From assembly GCF_900114435.1 (NCBI RefSeq), contig NZ_FOZK01000005.1, positions 1 through 64,000 on the forward strand: a stretch of DNA of 64,000 bases. Reading direction: 5' to 3'. The position numbers and the translations under genes were made by a program. Shown piece after piece: positions 9,295 through 18,386 of this stretch. Numbering within the stretch: position 1 is the first letter of the stretch; the number at the start of each line of letters is the position of its first letter. The notes beneath the pieces are model-generated. The model searched no databases and was not told the DNA's origin. It was given only the letters and a program-made list of their open reading frames with translations. The stretch comes from Halomicrobium zhouii (lineage in GTDB: Archaea > Halobacteriota > Halobacteria > Halobacteriales > Haloarculaceae).

Positions 9295-10986
9295 CTACAT
9301 CATGCCGCCCATACCGCCACCCATGCCGCCCATGCCGCCGCCCATTCCGCCGGGCGCGCCGCCTGGGCCGCCGGGGGCGTCGTCCTCGTCGTCGTCGGAG
9401 CCGCCGCCCTTCAGGTCGCCGGCCGCGATGACGTCGTCGATGCGGAGGATCATCACGGCGGCCTCCGTCGCGCTCTCGACTGCCTGGGTCTTCACTCGGA
9501 GCGGCTCGACGACGCCGTCCTCGTTCATGTCGACGACGTCGCCGGTGTAGGCGTCGAGGCCGGCGCTGGTGTCGCCGCCGTCGTGCTTGCTGCGCAGGTC
9601 GACCAGCGAGTCGATGGGGTCGAGTCCGGCGTTCTCGGCGAGCGTGCGCGGGACGACGTCGATGGCGTCGGCGAACGCCTCGATGGCCAGCTGCTCGCGG
9701 CCGCCGACGGAGTCGGCGTGGTCGCGCAGGCCGAGGGCGAGTTCGGTCTCGGGGGCACCGCCGCCGGGGAGGACCTTGCCGTCCTCCAGCGTGGCGGCGA
9801 CGACGCCGAGCGAGTCGTCGATGGCGCGTTCGACCTCGTCGACGACGTGTTCGGTGCCGCCGCGGAGGATGAGCGTGACCGCGCGGGCGTCCTCGACGTC
9901 CTCGACGAAGATGCGCTCGTCGCCGCCGACGTCCTTCTGGGCGACGGAGCCGGCGAAGCCGAGGTCGTCCTCGGTGACGTCGTCGATGTTGGAGACGACG
10001 CGGGCGCCCGTGGACCGGGAGAGCGCCTTGATGTCGGACTTCTTGGCGCGGCGGACGGCCAGGATGCCTTCCTGGGCCAGGTAGTGCTGGGCCATGTCGT
10101 CGATGCCCTTCTGGGCGATGACGACGTCGGCGCCGGCCTCGGTGAGGTTCTCGACCATCTCCTTGAGCTGGGCCTCTTCCTGGTCGAGGAACTGCTGGAG
10201 CTGGTCGGGGTCGGTGACGTTGACCTCGGTGTCGAGCTCCGTCTCGGGCACCTCGATGGCCGTGTCGAGGAGGGCGACGTCGGCGTCCTCGACGGCGTAG
10301 GGCATGTTGTCGTGGACGCGCTCCTTGTCGATGATGACGCCCTCGACGAGCTCGGACTCGTCGGTGGAGCCGCCGACGACGGTCTCGACCTGGATGTTGT
10401 CGGTGTCGACGACGCCGTCGTCAGCGACCGACTGGACGGCCTTGACGACGAGCTCCGAGAGGACGTCCTTCGAGGACTCCGCGCCCTTGCCGGTCATGGC
10501 GGTGGCCGCGACCTTCTCGAGCTGTTCGGTGTCCTCGGGCGTGACCTCGATGGCCTGCTCCTCGAGGATCTCCTTGGCCTTCTCGGCGGCCTGACGGTAC
10601 CCCTGGGCCAGGATGGTGGCGTGGATGTCCTGGTCGAGCAGGTCCTCGGCCTTCGAGAGGAGTTCGCCCGCGATGACGACCGCCGTCGTCGTGCCGTCGC
10701 CGACCTCGTCCTCCTGGGTCTGGGCGACTTCGACGATCATGTTGGCGGCCGGGTGCTCGATGTCCATCTCGTCGAGGATGGTGACACCGTCGTTGGTGAC
10801 GACGACGCCGCCCGCGTCGTCGACGAGCATCTTGTCCATCCCCTTCGGACCGAGCGTGGTCCGCACGGCCTCGGCGACGGCCTGGGCGGCCGTGATGTTC
10901 ATCGACTGTGCGTCTTTGCCCGAGGTCCGCGAGGACTCCTCGGACAGTACGAGCATGGGCTGATTACCCATCTGTCGCTGGCTCAT
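9295..10986 (-). CDS. ths: Thermosome subunit (group II chaperonin)
   Basis: A 563-residue ATP-driven chaperonin subunit that builds the double-ring thermosome for folding cytosolic proteins. The ATP-binding loop [13 protein letters not shown] and the catalytic motif [11 protein letters not shown] are intact. The apical domain lies mid-protein and the second equatorial part carries LPGGGAPE. The C-terminus is the haloarchaeal Gly-Gly-Met repeat tail. The ATG at 10986 ([10 protein letters not shown]) is chosen over the GTG two codons upstream: a strong TATA box at 11013-11020 lies 27-34 bases before it. It is monocistronic, and a hairpin follows the stop at once. Likely heat and salt regulated, as known for such genes. 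Confidence 0.97.
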   Translation of the reverse strand: MSQRQMGNQPMLVLSEESSRTSGKDAQSMNITAAQAVAEAVRTTLGPKGMDKMLVDDAGGVVVTNDGVTILDEMDIEHPAANMIVEVAQTQEDEVGDGTTTAVVIAGELLSKAEDLLDQDIHATILAQGYRQAAEKAKEILEEQAIEVTPEDTEQLEKVAATAMTGKGAESSKDVLSELVVKAVQSVADDGVVDTDNIQVETVVGGSTDESELVEGVIIDKERVHDNMPYAVEDADVALLDTAIEVPETELDTEVNVTDPDQLQQFLDQEEAQLKEMVENLTEAGADVVIAQKGIDDMAQHYLAQEGILAVRRAKKSDIKALSRSTGARVVSNIDDVTEDDLGFAGSVAQKDVGGDERIFVEDVEDARAVTLILRGGTEHVVDEVERAIDDSLGVVAATLEDGKVLPGGGAPETELALGLRDHADSVGGREQLAIEAFADAIDVVPRTLAENAGLDPIDSLVDLRSKHDGGDTSAGLDAYTGDVVDMNEDGVVEPLRVKTQAVESATEAAVMILRIDDVIAAGDLKGGGSDDDEDDAPGGPGGAPGGMGGGMGGMGGGMGGMM

Positions 10987-11012
10987 AGTCACTGATTGAT
11001 TGAATGTGATTC

Positions 11013-11020
11013 TATATAAA
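11013..11020 (-). promoter_or_regulatory. TATA box of the thermosome gene
   Basis: TTTATATA on the minus strand, 27-34 bases before the ATG at 10986. It is one of the best TATA matches in the window, consistent with a strong leaderless or short-leader promoter. Confidence 0.75.
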
Positions 11021-11135
11021 GGTGGTGGTGCCGGACGAGTCGTCCGCGACGCTCGCGGCGGTTTTCCGGTGTGTCAACGGTTAGCAAATGGCTGGTTTAA
11101 GTACGGGCCGGTGCGCCGACGCCGGTGAGCGGAGG

Positions 11136-12236
11136 CTATCCCATCGCGAACTGGCGATGGCGGAGTTCCGGGGTCACCTTGATCCGGTCGATGTCCTGGC
11201 CGCTCCGGAACCAGACGAACCCCGCCCGCGTGAACAGCTCGCGACACTCCAGGCGGACCTCCCGGGGGTTCCCGCCCGTCCGCTCGTAGACGTCCTCGAT
11301 TGCGGCCTGGGTGAACAGCTCCTGGGACTGGCCCTCGTAGGGTTCGTCGCGGAAGTACGCCAGCGACCGCTCGACGTACTCGGCGACTTCGGCCGGCCCG
11401 AACGGCTCGATGCCGTCGTAGAACCGCACGCGGGAGTCGAGCGTCGCGCGGACGTCGGACAGCCGCTCCTTGCCGGTGGGCGTCCCGCTCAGGAACAGCC
11501 GAACGCCGGCGTCGCCGGCGACCTGGATGGCCGGCAGCAGCGACTCGGGCAGGTCCTCCAGTTCGTCGACTACCAGCAGGATGGTCTTCCCGTCCGCCCG
11601 GATGGCGTCGGTGACCTCTTCGACGGCCTGTTTCGTCTCGTCGGTCGCCCACGGGATGCCGTCGTTCACCTGCCAGTAGTCGGACGTGTCTATCTCGTAG
11701 CCGGCGTCGAAGGCCGTCCGGAGGATCCGCTCGTACAGTCCCCGCGGCGTCGTCTCGGCGGGGTTCTCGATATAGGCGACGACGAAGTCCTCGCGCTCTC
11801 CCAGGTCGCGCCGCAGGATCTCCCGGAACGCCGTCTTGCCCGTGCCGTACGGGCTGACCAGGCCGATGTGCTGGTCCTGAAGGAGCCAGCTCGTCACCTG
11901 GTTAAGCAGCCCGCGGTCGTGGCGGACGTACAGCGGCTCGGGCATCCCGTCGAGCCCGGCCTCCTCCGTAAACGGCAGGTCGCCCAGGTCGGCGGGGTCG
12001 CCACCGAGCGCCCGGCCGAACGCGAGGAGCCGGTCCTCGACCTGGTCGAGCTGGTCGAGGATGACGCCCCCGTCGGTCCCGTGCGAGCGCTGGCTGCTCT
12101 GCTCGTGAGTCCGTCGCGATTCGGCGGCTGTGTCGTCCGCGGCGCGACCCGGGCTTTCGCCGTCGCCGGTCCGGACCCCGTCGTCCGGTCGCCTGCGCCC
12201 GCTGTCGCTCGAGTGGCCCCCACGCTGTCTCCCCAT
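11136..12236 (-). CDS. AAA+ ATPase of the Orc1/Cdc6- or ExeA-like type
   Basis: A 366-residue protein. The first 55 residues are polar and disordered. An AAA+ ATPase domain follows with Walker A (SPYGTGKT, about 135), Walker B (ILLVVDELED) and a sensor-1 strand (RLFLSGTPTG). A helical lid includes YERTGGNPREVRLECRELF. The fold resembles Cdc6/ExeA-type ATPases, but I see no winged-helix DNA-binding domain of a true origin protein. The ATG at 12236 has a TTTAAA-type TATA box at about 12260-12270. It stands between the thermosome gene and a divergent small zinc-ribbon gene. The cellular role is unknown. Confidence 0.8.
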   Translation of the reverse strand: MGRQRGGHSSDSGRRRPDDGVRTGDGESPGRAADDTAAESRRTHEQSSQRSHGTDGGVILDQLDQVEDRLLAFGRALGGDPADLGDLPFTEEAGLDGMPEPLYVRHDRGLLNQVTSWLLQDQHIGLVSPYGTGKTAFREILRRDLGEREDFVVAYIENPAETTPRGLYERILRTAFDAGYEIDTSDYWQVNDGIPWATDETKQAVEEVTDAIRADGKTILLVVDELEDLPESLLPAIQVAGDAGVRLFLSGTPTGKERLSDVRATLDSRVRFYDGIEPFGPAEVAEYVERSLAYFRDEPYEGQSQELFTQAAIEDVYERTGGNPREVRLECRELFTRAGFVWFRSGQDIDRIKVTPELRHRQFAMG

Positions 12237-12392
12237 GTCGACCGACCACTCACCCCGCCCGGACTTTAAATTGATGACTGTTCTAGTCGAAACCAGGCCG
12301 GGCGTCGCTTAGGACCCTGCTAACCCCCGGCAATACTGACCTGAACCACGCCACGGTGCTGTTTCCGTCCCCGGAATCGACACCTCCGCAGG

Positions 12393-12590
12393 GTGACTGT
12401 TACGAGCGAGGCGGCCCAATCGTCGGCTGTGACTTCGACGCACACGTGCACGTGCGGGGCGACGCTTCGCTACCGCCAGGACATGGTCCGCGAGCAGTCG
12501 GGCGTCTACCCGACCTGGAAGTGCAAGGACTGCCTGACGCCGGTGCCGAGTACGGTCGCCGAGCGGATCAAACACCAGCATCCGTCGTGA
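12393..12590 (+). CDS. Small zinc-ribbon-like protein
   Basis: A 65-residue protein beginning at GTG 12393. Two cysteine pairs, CTCG in THTCTCGATLRYR and CKDC in PTWKCKDCLTPV, should bind one zinc ion. A basic tail (AERIKHQHPS) follows. Such tiny ribbons are common in haloarchaea and can act in protein or nucleic-acid contacts. No partner gene is adjacent: the ATPase gene diverges upstream and the KH gene converges downstream. The start is uncertain, since the next ATG would remove the first cysteine pair. Confidence 0.7.
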   Translation: MTVTSEAAQSSAVTSTHTCTCGATLRYRQDMVREQSGVYPTWKCKDCLTPVPSTVAERIKHQHPS

Positions 12591-12638
12591 GCCGGTGACG
12601 GCGAGCGGAGCGGTGGCGAAGAACGGACGTCTCGCGGG

Positions 12639-13187
12639 TCAGCCGTGGAACTGGTGGTAGTTCAGTCCCTGTTTCTTCATCTCGTTGTGGCGGCGTTCGA
12701 GGAAGGAGTACACCGAACCGTGCGGCGCACCCTCCAGGAGCATCTCGGCGGCTTCGCGGACGGTGTCGACCTGCTCGGGCCCGCCGATGATGCCCAGCGT
12801 CGACCCGTAGATGACGACAGAGGCGCCGGAGAGGTCCTCCATGAGTTCCCTGGTTCGTCCGCCCTCGCCGATGAGGCGGCCCTTCTGGCGGGTGAAATCG
12901 TTCCGGTTGCGGGAGGCGGCGTCGATGTCGATGATGTCGAACAGCATCACTTCGTCGTCGAGCAGCCGGAAGGCGTCCTCGGGGGCGAACCCGCGGCCGA
13001 TGGCCTTCACGATGTCCGGCCCCTTCAGCGCCGTGACCGGGTCACCGACGGACTCGACCTTCACCGCGCCGGTCTCGGAGTCGATGTCGAGGCGAACCTC
13101 GGCGCGCTCTTCGATCTCGCGCATGGTCTCACCCCCTTCACCGATGACCGCACCGATCCGGTCCTGCGGAATCTTCACGTGTTGCAT
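12639..13187 (-). CDS. pno1: KH-domain RNA-binding protein, Pno1/Dim2 family
   Basis: A 182-residue protein with two KH domains, each showing the GxxG RNA-binding loop: IGAVIGEGGETMREIEE near residue 15 and GRLIGEGGRTRELMEDL near 104. This double-KH layout is that of archaeal Pno1/Dim2, which binds pre-16S rRNA near its 3' end during small-subunit maturation. In that process it works with Rio1, whose gene is also in this window together with aIF1A. The ATG at 13187 has a CTTAAC-type box at about 13216-13223. Not adjacent to rio1 here. Confidence 0.9.
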   Translation of the reverse strand: MQHVKIPQDRIGAVIGEGGETMREIEERAEVRLDIDSETGAVKVESVGDPVTALKGPDIVKAIGRGFAPEDAFRLLDDEVMLFDIIDIDAASRNRNDFTRQKGRLIGEGGRTRELMEDLSGASVVIYGSTLGIIGGPEQVDTVREAAEMLLEGAPHGSVYSFLERRHNEMKKQGLNYHQFHG

Positions 13188-13323
13188 AGATGCCCGGAAG
13201 TACTTGGTCCGCGCAGTTAAGCCTTCGTCTGTCGATGGCCCGCCGCTGTCGGGCCCTGCAGGCCGTTCCCGGTCCGAGATCTCGCCGGTTCAGACTCGGG
13301 GTCAGTGACCGGCGGTCGTCCGT

Positions 13324-14535
13324 TCAGACCCAGATCCCTTCCCGATAGTTCTCGACCACCTGAGGCGCGTTCGCGAGCGTCGGTATGCGGTCTTCCGGCG
13401 CTATCGAGGCCTCCGTCGTCTCCGTGGCTGTCTCGGCCGCCGTCGCGGTTTCGGTCCCGTTCGGCGTCGCCGTGGCGGTTCCGTTCGCGGTCGGCGACGC
13501 GGTGGCGGTCGCCGTCTCCGTCTCGGTGGTGGCGTCGCCGCTCCCGTCCCGGACTCGTTCCACGATTTCGCCGTTGTTGCCGACGGCGACGTCGACGCCG
13601 CTGGTTCCGTAGGCGACGCCGCGGAGCTTCGTCTTCACCGGGGTCTGGAACCGCTCCCACTGGCCGGTCGAGGTCCGGTCGTACACCTTCCCGCCGTCGC
13701 CGGCCGCGACGCCCGCGTCGGGCGTCCGGTCCACCGAGCGGATGCTCTGGCGCCCGCCGTCGACGACGTGTGGCGTCCACCGGTGGCCGTCGTACCGGTA
13801 GACGATGCCGTTGCCGGCGGCCACGTTGACGTCCCGTCGCCCGACGCTGGCGACGTCGAAGAAGCTGGTTCCGGCGAAGTCGATGCCGATCTGGTTCCAG
13901 GACTCGCCGCCGTCTGTCGATTGTGCGACGTACTGGCTCGTCGAACAGACGTGCCCGTTCGACCGGGAGTGGAAGTCGATGCCGGGGATGGTCGACCCGC
14001 CGCCGGGCTTGATCACCTTCTGGTACTTCACGGCGCCGCTGTCCTGCCGGTCGCCGACGAGCAACTCGCCCGACCCGTTGACGAAGTAGAGTCGCTCGTT
14101 CTCGCCCGCCGTCCCGCGCACCGCGCAGTCCTCCCACGTGCTGGTCTTGCCCTTCGGCGCCGAGTAGTTCGTCAGTGTCTTCGTGGCGACGTTGTACTCG
14201 CCGATGACGCCGCTGCCGCCGACGAACCAGATGGCGTTCCCGCCGTCGGTCACGTCGACGCCCGTGAGTGGCCGACTCCGGGCCTGTGGTCCGTACTCGA
14301 CGACCTTCTGCCAGCCGTCGTCGAATCGACCGAGGACGTCGCCCCCGCCGCCGACCGCGAAGGGCCCCTCGGTCGTATCGACGACGTCGTTGAGCGGTTT
14401 GTCCGTGGGCGATTCGGCCGCCGCCCACTCTCCCCCGCCGTCACTCTGGGCCAGGGCCGTCGCAGACGTCCCCGTGATTCCGACCGTGGTCGCTCCTGCA
14501 AGCTGTACGAACCGCCGTCGCGTGTGTTCTGTCAC
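13324..14535 (-). CDS. Tat-exported beta-propeller (BNR/YCF48-like) protein
   Basis: A 403-residue secreted protein. It has a twin-arginine signal (TEHTRRRFVQLAGATTVG), then repeating blades of about 45 residues containing Gly-Gly/Asp-Gly turns and Trp (for example GGESWNQIGIDFAG and TGQWERFQTPVKTKLRGVAYG). These are typical of BNR/WD-like propellers. A Thr/Ala/Glu-rich tail (about 335-375) is probably a glycosylated surface stalk, and a short C-terminal segment follows. GTG 14535 has a GGAGGG ribosome-binding site about 7 bases upstream, unlike the leaderless genes around it. Propellers of this kind bind ligands; no enzyme residues are seen. Confidence 0.8.
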   Translation of the reverse strand: MTEHTRRRFVQLAGATTVGITGTSATALAQSDGGGEWAAAESPTDKPLNDVVDTTEGPFAVGGGGDVLGRFDDGWQKVVEYGPQARSRPLTGVDVTDGGNAIWFVGGSGVIGEYNVATKTLTNYSAPKGKTSTWEDCAVRGTAGENERLYFVNGSGELLVGDRQDSGAVKYQKVIKPGGGSTIPGIDFHSRSNGHVCSTSQYVAQSTDGGESWNQIGIDFAGTSFFDVASVGRRDVNVAAGNGIVYRYDGHRWTPHVVDGGRQSIRSVDRTPDAGVAAGDGGKVYDRTSTGQWERFQTPVKTKLRGVAYGTSGVDVAVGNNGEIVERVRDGSGDATTETETATATASPTANGTATATPNGTETATAAETATETTEASIAPEDRIPTLANAPQVVENYREGIWV

Positions 14536-15189
14536 TGTCGTCCCTCCACCACTCGATCGGATCGGTGCGCGTATGTATTACCGACAATAATTAGATTTCT
14601 GGACTGTCCGCTGGCCGGCCGAGGGCCCAGCTGTGCCTCGTGCCCGCCGTCGGGTGGGGGCGACGTTCGGTGGTCCACCGACCGCGCTCTGACTTGAAAT
14701 TATTATAGAAACAGAGATGTATACGAAGTCTGTGACTATGTGGGTGATCGAATCCGTCTGGCGATCGAAAGACGACGGGCGTACAGGGTCGCCTTTCGAG
14801 ATTCTATTAGAGTGACTCTTCACTTTCCAATCGTCTCTTAACACTCGGTTTAGCATGGGAGATGGGGAGAAATACACCAATAATCTCGCAATTCGACACA
14901 TTCTGTGGCGGTTTCGGTTCCAAAACTGGTTTATCTCTACCGACAGAAAATAACACTTCCAAATGTATACTGTAGATCTGTCACATTTGCCGTTGGGTGC
15001 CGGTGGGCTCCGGACGCGTATCGCCCTCACGGTAAGGCGGAGGAACCGCCAGCGGAGCGTCGGCGGGCCCCGTCGCGGCAGGTCGTCCGAAGACTGTTGG
15101 TGAATAACAGGATTAATATTGTTATTAGATGCCCTTTTCGCAACCGGCTCGGTCGAGGTGGAAAGGGCGTTCGGCGCCCCCACCGAACC
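14536..15189. other. Low-GC non-coding gap
   Basis: A stretch of about 650 bases without a supported gene. The part from about 14690 to 15125 is much richer in A and T than the rest of the window. It holds short A/T runs and an imperfect palindrome around 15107-15126 (AATAACAGGATTAATATTGTTATT). Reading frames exist on both strands but have basic, non-haloarchaeal composition and no family pattern. It may be the remnant of an inserted element or a regulatory region. The left edge holds the promoter and leader of the propeller gene. Confidence 0.5.
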
Positions 15190-15206
15190 GTTCGCGGCTG
15201 GCGAAC
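15190..15206. promoter_or_regulatory. Palindrome GTTCGC-N5-GCGAAC, site 1
   Basis: GTTCGC and GCGAAC half-sites separated by exactly five bases (GGCTG). One of four such sites around the IclR gene, lying 3' of it. Probably an IclR-type dimer operator. Confidence 0.65.
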
Positions 15207-15253
15207 GATCTGGGGCGGGTGCGAGGGGTTCTCACCCGAAGTCGGCCGGGCGC

Positions 15254-15270
15254 GTTCGCTAGTCGCGAAC
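15254..15270. promoter_or_regulatory. Palindrome GTTCGC-N5-GCGAAC, site 2
   Basis: Same half-sites with spacer TAGTC. It overlaps the stop codon of the IclR gene. Its centre is 64 bases from site 1, close to six helical turns. Confidence 0.65.
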
Positions 15271-16038
15271 GCCAGCCGCCGCCTCCCGACCCATGGCGTT
15301 CTCGACGGAGCGGGACGCGCTGACGAGGAGTCCCTGGGTTCCCTCCTCGATGGGGGTGCCGTCGAGGTCGTCGGTCGTCCCCGAGATCACGATGGCACCA
15401 ACGGGATCGCCGGGCGATCGGACGATGGGGGCGGCGACGCACTCGACGCCCTCGACGTACTCCTCGCGGTCGACGGCGGTTCTGCGCTGCCGGACTGCCT
15501 CGAGCTCGGCCCGTAACGCGTCCGAATCGGTGACCTTCTCGCCGGTGGACGGGGCGAGGTCGCCCTCTAGAACCCGTTCCTGGACCGTTTCGCCCGCGTA
15601 CGCCAGGATGACCTTGCCGGCGGCTGTCGAGTGGAGCGGCTGCGTGTCTCCTCTGGCGGGGCCCATCCCCTCCGTGGACGCCGCGTTGTTCACGTAGGTG
15701 ACGACCGCCGTCTCCGCCTCGTACAGCACCAGGGCGACCGTCCGGTCGACGGAGGCCGCCAGGCTGTCGACGGCATTCTCCCCATTCTCCGTGGGGAATC
15801 GTGCGAGCGTGTCGGTCCCGAGCGCCCACGTCCCGAGGCCGACGTGGTACTCGTGGTCCTGCTGGACGAGGTACCCACCTGCCGCCAGCGTCTTGACGTG
15901 CTTGAACACGCCGCTCTTCGACCGGTCGAGGTGGCGAGCGATCTCGCTGACCCCCGCACCGTCGAGTTCACGAACGGCTTCGAGCACCTCGAAACTCGTC
16001 GCCGCCGCGTTGACCAGCCGAGCGTCGTCCTCTGTCAT
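15259..16038 (-). CDS. IclR family transcriptional regulator
   Basis: A 259-residue IclR-type regulator. An N-terminal winged helix-turn-helix (about 8-75, with GVSEIARHLDRSKSGVFKHVKTL) precedes the GAF-like IclR effector domain (about 80-250), with motifs LHSTAAGKVILAY and EYVEGVECVAAPI. IclR proteins act as dimers or tetramers on palindromic sites, and a sugar or aromatic metabolite alters binding. The ATG at 16038 has ATTAAT at 16064-16069. Site 3 of the palindrome family (16071-16087) abuts that box, so autoregulation is likely. Nearby sugar import and hydrolase genes are possible targets, by inference only. Confidence 0.92.
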   Translation of the reverse strand: MTEDDARLVNAAATSFEVLEAVRELDGAGVSEIARHLDRSKSGVFKHVKTLAAGGYLVQQDHEYHVGLGTWALGTDTLARFPTENGENAVDSLAASVDRTVALVLYEAETAVVTYVNNAASTEGMGPARGDTQPLHSTAAGKVILAYAGETVQERVLEGDLAPSTGEKVTDSDALRAELEAVRQRRTAVDREEYVEGVECVAAPIVRSPGDPVGAIVISGTTDDLDGTPIEEGTQGLLVSASRSVENAMGREAAAGVRD

Positions 16039-16063
16039 ACGAACCCGTTCGAAGCGACGCCAC

Positions 16064-16069
16064 ATTAAT
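16064..16069 (-). promoter_or_regulatory. TATA-like box of the IclR gene
   Basis: ATTAAT, 26-31 bases before the ATG at 16038, directly adjoining palindrome site 3 where the BRE would lie. A bound regulator there would touch TFB. Confidence 0.6.
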
Positions 16070-16070
16070 C

Positions 16071-16087
16071 GTTCGCCATCAGCGAAC
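16071..16087. promoter_or_regulatory. Palindrome GTTCGC-N5-GCGAAC, site 3
   Basis: Half-sites with spacer CATCA, immediately upstream of the IclR TATA-like box. Best candidate for an autoregulatory operator. Confidence 0.7.
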
Positions 16088-16400
16088 GCCTGGCCGACCA
16101 GCTGGCTCGCGCCGTTCCAGGCACCGCCTCCAGTCAGTCAGATGTCAGGACCCGTCCCCAGCCGGCCCGACGTGCTCACCGGCTATCGTTCGCAAGATCG
16201 GGGGAGCCCACCCGGCTACGCGGCCGAATCGACGGCCGGGTACACCGATCGTTCGCCAGTAGCGAACGACGTTCCCTGCCGAGTGGCCGCTCTCACGCCG
16301 GTCATCGGCCCCCCTCGGACCGGATACCGGCCGACATCGCCGTGGGCAGGGGGAAACTGTTACCTTCTCGCGGCGAGCATGCAGTGCAAGCACCCGAACC
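16088..16400. other. Divergent intergenic region between iclR-type and transducer genes
   Basis: No gene is supported. It holds palindrome site 4 and otherwise shows no pattern I recognise. The transducer start at 16401 lacks a clear TATA box at the standard distance. Confidence 0.45.
16251..16267. promoter_or_regulatory. Palindrome GTTCGC-N5-GCGAAC, site 4
   Basis: Half-sites with spacer CAGTA, 180 bases from site 3 and about 135-150 bases before the transducer gene. The spacing would allow looping with site 3. Confidence 0.65.
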
Positions 16401-18305
16401 ATGGCAGATCAGCCCCGGTCTGAAGTAAGCAGGGACGACGGCTTCTCGTCGGTCGTCCGCGCCGTCGTCCCGGACGTCGTCAGGCGGCGGTACACGCTGA
16501 AGTTCGCGCTGATCCTCTTGATCATGGGTATCACCGTGGGCGTCATCGGTGCCACGGCCACGGGGATGCTCTCCTCGGAGGTGGAGAACAACGTCGAACA
16601 GGAGTACGAGGACCTGGCGACGCAGCAGGCAAACGCCGTCGAGAAGTGGGTCCAGCGCAACTCCGTCTCAGTCAAACTCGCCTCGAAGAACGCCGTCCTC
16701 TCCCGGACGGACCCGAGCGCCCGCTACGACATCCGGCGCGAACTCGCGACGACCGGCGGGAACCTCTACGGCGCTCGCTCGACGTACGTCATCAACCGGT
16801 CGGATTCGAGCACGCGGATCGTCGCCAGCCCGCAGTTCCCCTACGACGTGGACGTCTCCGAGACGTCGCGACACTGGATCGCCAACGTCTCGCTGACCGA
16901 GATGGGGGTCGCCGACGTGCGCGTCACCGACGTCCACGACGTCGGGAACGGACCGGTGATCGCCTTCATCAGCCCCATCCAGAACGCCCCGAACCGGTTC
17001 CTGGTCATCGAGTACGACGTCAACCGCCTCGCGCGCTCGCTCGAACAGGGTCGCTCCTCGCGGTTCACACAGGTCGTCGACGACGAGGGGACGGTCCAGG
17101 TCGCCTCCGGGTCCTCGGAGATCCTCCGGCCATACGGTAGCGAGGCGGCCCAGGAGCCGCTCAGGCGCGCCGCGGCGCTCCAGGGATCGGGCGAGTCCGC
17201 CGGCGTCATCGCCCGGTTCGGACCCCATCCCGAGGTGCTCGACGAGGAGTACACCGTCGGGTTCGCGCCCGTGACCGTCCAGAACACGGACCTGGACTGG
17301 ACGGTGGTGGTCCACCAGCCGACGAGCGAGGCCTTCGCGTTCGTCGAGGCCATCTCCCTGTACGGCCGGCTGGCGACGGTCGCAGGGATGACGTTCATCG
17401 TCCTGATCGGCGCAGCTATCGGCCTGAGCACGACCCGGTCGATCAACCGCCTGCGCCACCTGGCCGAACAGCTCCAGGCGGGCGACCTCGACGTCGACGT
17501 CCACTCGCCGCGCATCGACAGCATCGGGGAGCTGTACGGCGCGTTCGACGACATGCGGGCGTCGCTCAAGCGACAGATCGAGGAGGCCGAGCAGGCCCGC
17601 GAGGAGGCGGAGGTCTCCCGCGCCGAGGCGGTCCAGATGAACGCCTACCTCCAGAACAAGGCCGCCGAGTACTCCGAGACGATGCGCGAGTGCGCGGCCG
17701 GCGACCTCACGCGCCGCCTGGAGACCGACGGCGAGAACGAGGCGATGGACCGCATCGCGACCGAGTTCAACGCGATGGTCGAGGAGCTGGAGGCGACCAC
17801 CGCCGAGGTCAAACGCTTCGCCGAGGAGGTCGAGGAGGCCGGCGAAGTGCTCCAGACGAGCTCCGACAGCGTCCGCGTCACGAGCGAGCACGTCGCCGAC
17901 TCGGTCCAGGCCATCTCGGACGACGCCTACGACCAGAAGGAGCGACTCGAGGCCGTCGCCGAGGAGATCGACGAGGTGGTCGACGCGCTCGTCGACTACG
18001 CGGACGACCACGACGAAGTCGACTTCGAGGAGCCCCTGACGCAGTTCAACGAGATCGTCCAGCAGGTCCACGACGTGGCGACGACCAGCCAGAAGACCCT
18101 GGCCGAGTCCGAACTCGTCGCGGGCGCGGCCGAGGAACAGGCGGCAGAACTCAACGAGGTCTCCGGCCGAGCCCAGGAGCTGACGCGCAACGCGCGGGCG
18201 CTCGGTGACGTCCTCGACACCTTCGAGGTCGACGCGGACGCCGGGGCTGACCGCGGCGAGGACGGGCCACGGACGAACGGCGACTCGCCCGAGCCGGAGC
18301 GCTGA
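16401..18305 (+). CDS. Chemoreceptor-like transducer with Cache and HAMP domains, no signalling hairpin
   Basis: A 634-residue membrane protein. A first membrane helix (about 33-56) is followed by an external double-Cache-like sensor domain (about 57-325). A second helix lies at about 330-353, then a HAMP domain, and a second HAMP-like segment (about 415-470, with AGDLTRRLETDG). The C-terminal part is a coiled coil of roughly 130 residues. The highly conserved hairpin tip of methyl-accepting proteins, which contacts CheA and CheW, is absent, so the protein may not signal through the usual chemotaxis kinase. Alternatives: a truncated receptor or a sensor that works through other partners. It precedes the sugar importer genes. 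Confidence 0.85.
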   Translation: MADQPRSEVSRDDGFSSVVRAVVPDVVRRRYTLKFALILLIMGITVGVIGATATGMLSSEVENNVEQEYEDLATQQANAVEKWVQRNSVSVKLASKNAVLSRTDPSARYDIRRELATTGGNLYGARSTYVINRSDSSTRIVASPQFPYDVDVSETSRHWIANVSLTEMGVADVRVTDVHDVGNGPVIAFISPIQNAPNRFLVIEYDVNRLARSLEQGRSSRFTQVVDDEGTVQVASGSSEILRPYGSEAAQEPLRRAAALQGSGESAGVIARFGPHPEVLDEEYTVGFAPVTVQNTDLDWTVVVHQPTSEAFAFVEAISLYGRLATVAGMTFIVLIGAAIGLSTTRSINRLRHLAEQLQAGDLDVDVHSPRIDSIGELYGAFDDMRASLKRQIEEAEQAREEAEVSRAEAVQMNAYLQNKAAEYSETMRECAAGDLTRRLETDGENEAMDRIATEFNAMVEELEATTAEVKRFAEEVEEAGEVLQTSSDSVRVTSEHVADSVQAISDDAYDQKERLEAVAEEIDEVVDALVDYADDHDEVDFEEPLTQFNEIVQQVHDVATTSQKTLAESELVAGAAEEQAAELNEVSGRAQELTRNARALGDVLDTFEVDADAGADRGEDGPRTNGDSPEPER

Positions 18306-18354
18306 CCCCCACGTCCCGCCAACGTACTGCGAAGATCGTTACAGATATAGAAAA

Positions 18355-18362
18355 GCATATAT
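18355..18362 (+). promoter_or_regulatory. TATA-like box of the sugar ABC importer genes
   Basis: GCATATAT lies 25-32 bases before ATG 18387, in an A/T-rich patch after the transducer stop. It separates the importer transcript from the transducer gene. Confidence 0.55.
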
Positions 18363-18386
18363 GGCCAAATGTGAGTATGATTGTCC

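Noticed and set aside
9139-10995. A 618-codon open frame opposite the thermosome gene
   Set aside because: The thermosome frame on the other strand is certain. Long antisense frames are normal at this GC content, and this one is Asp/Val/Leu-rich with no domain.
14578-15183. A 201-codon minus-strand frame across the low-GC gap
   Set aside because: Basic, Ser/Arg/Asn-rich composition unlike haloarchaeal proteins and no recognisable domain.
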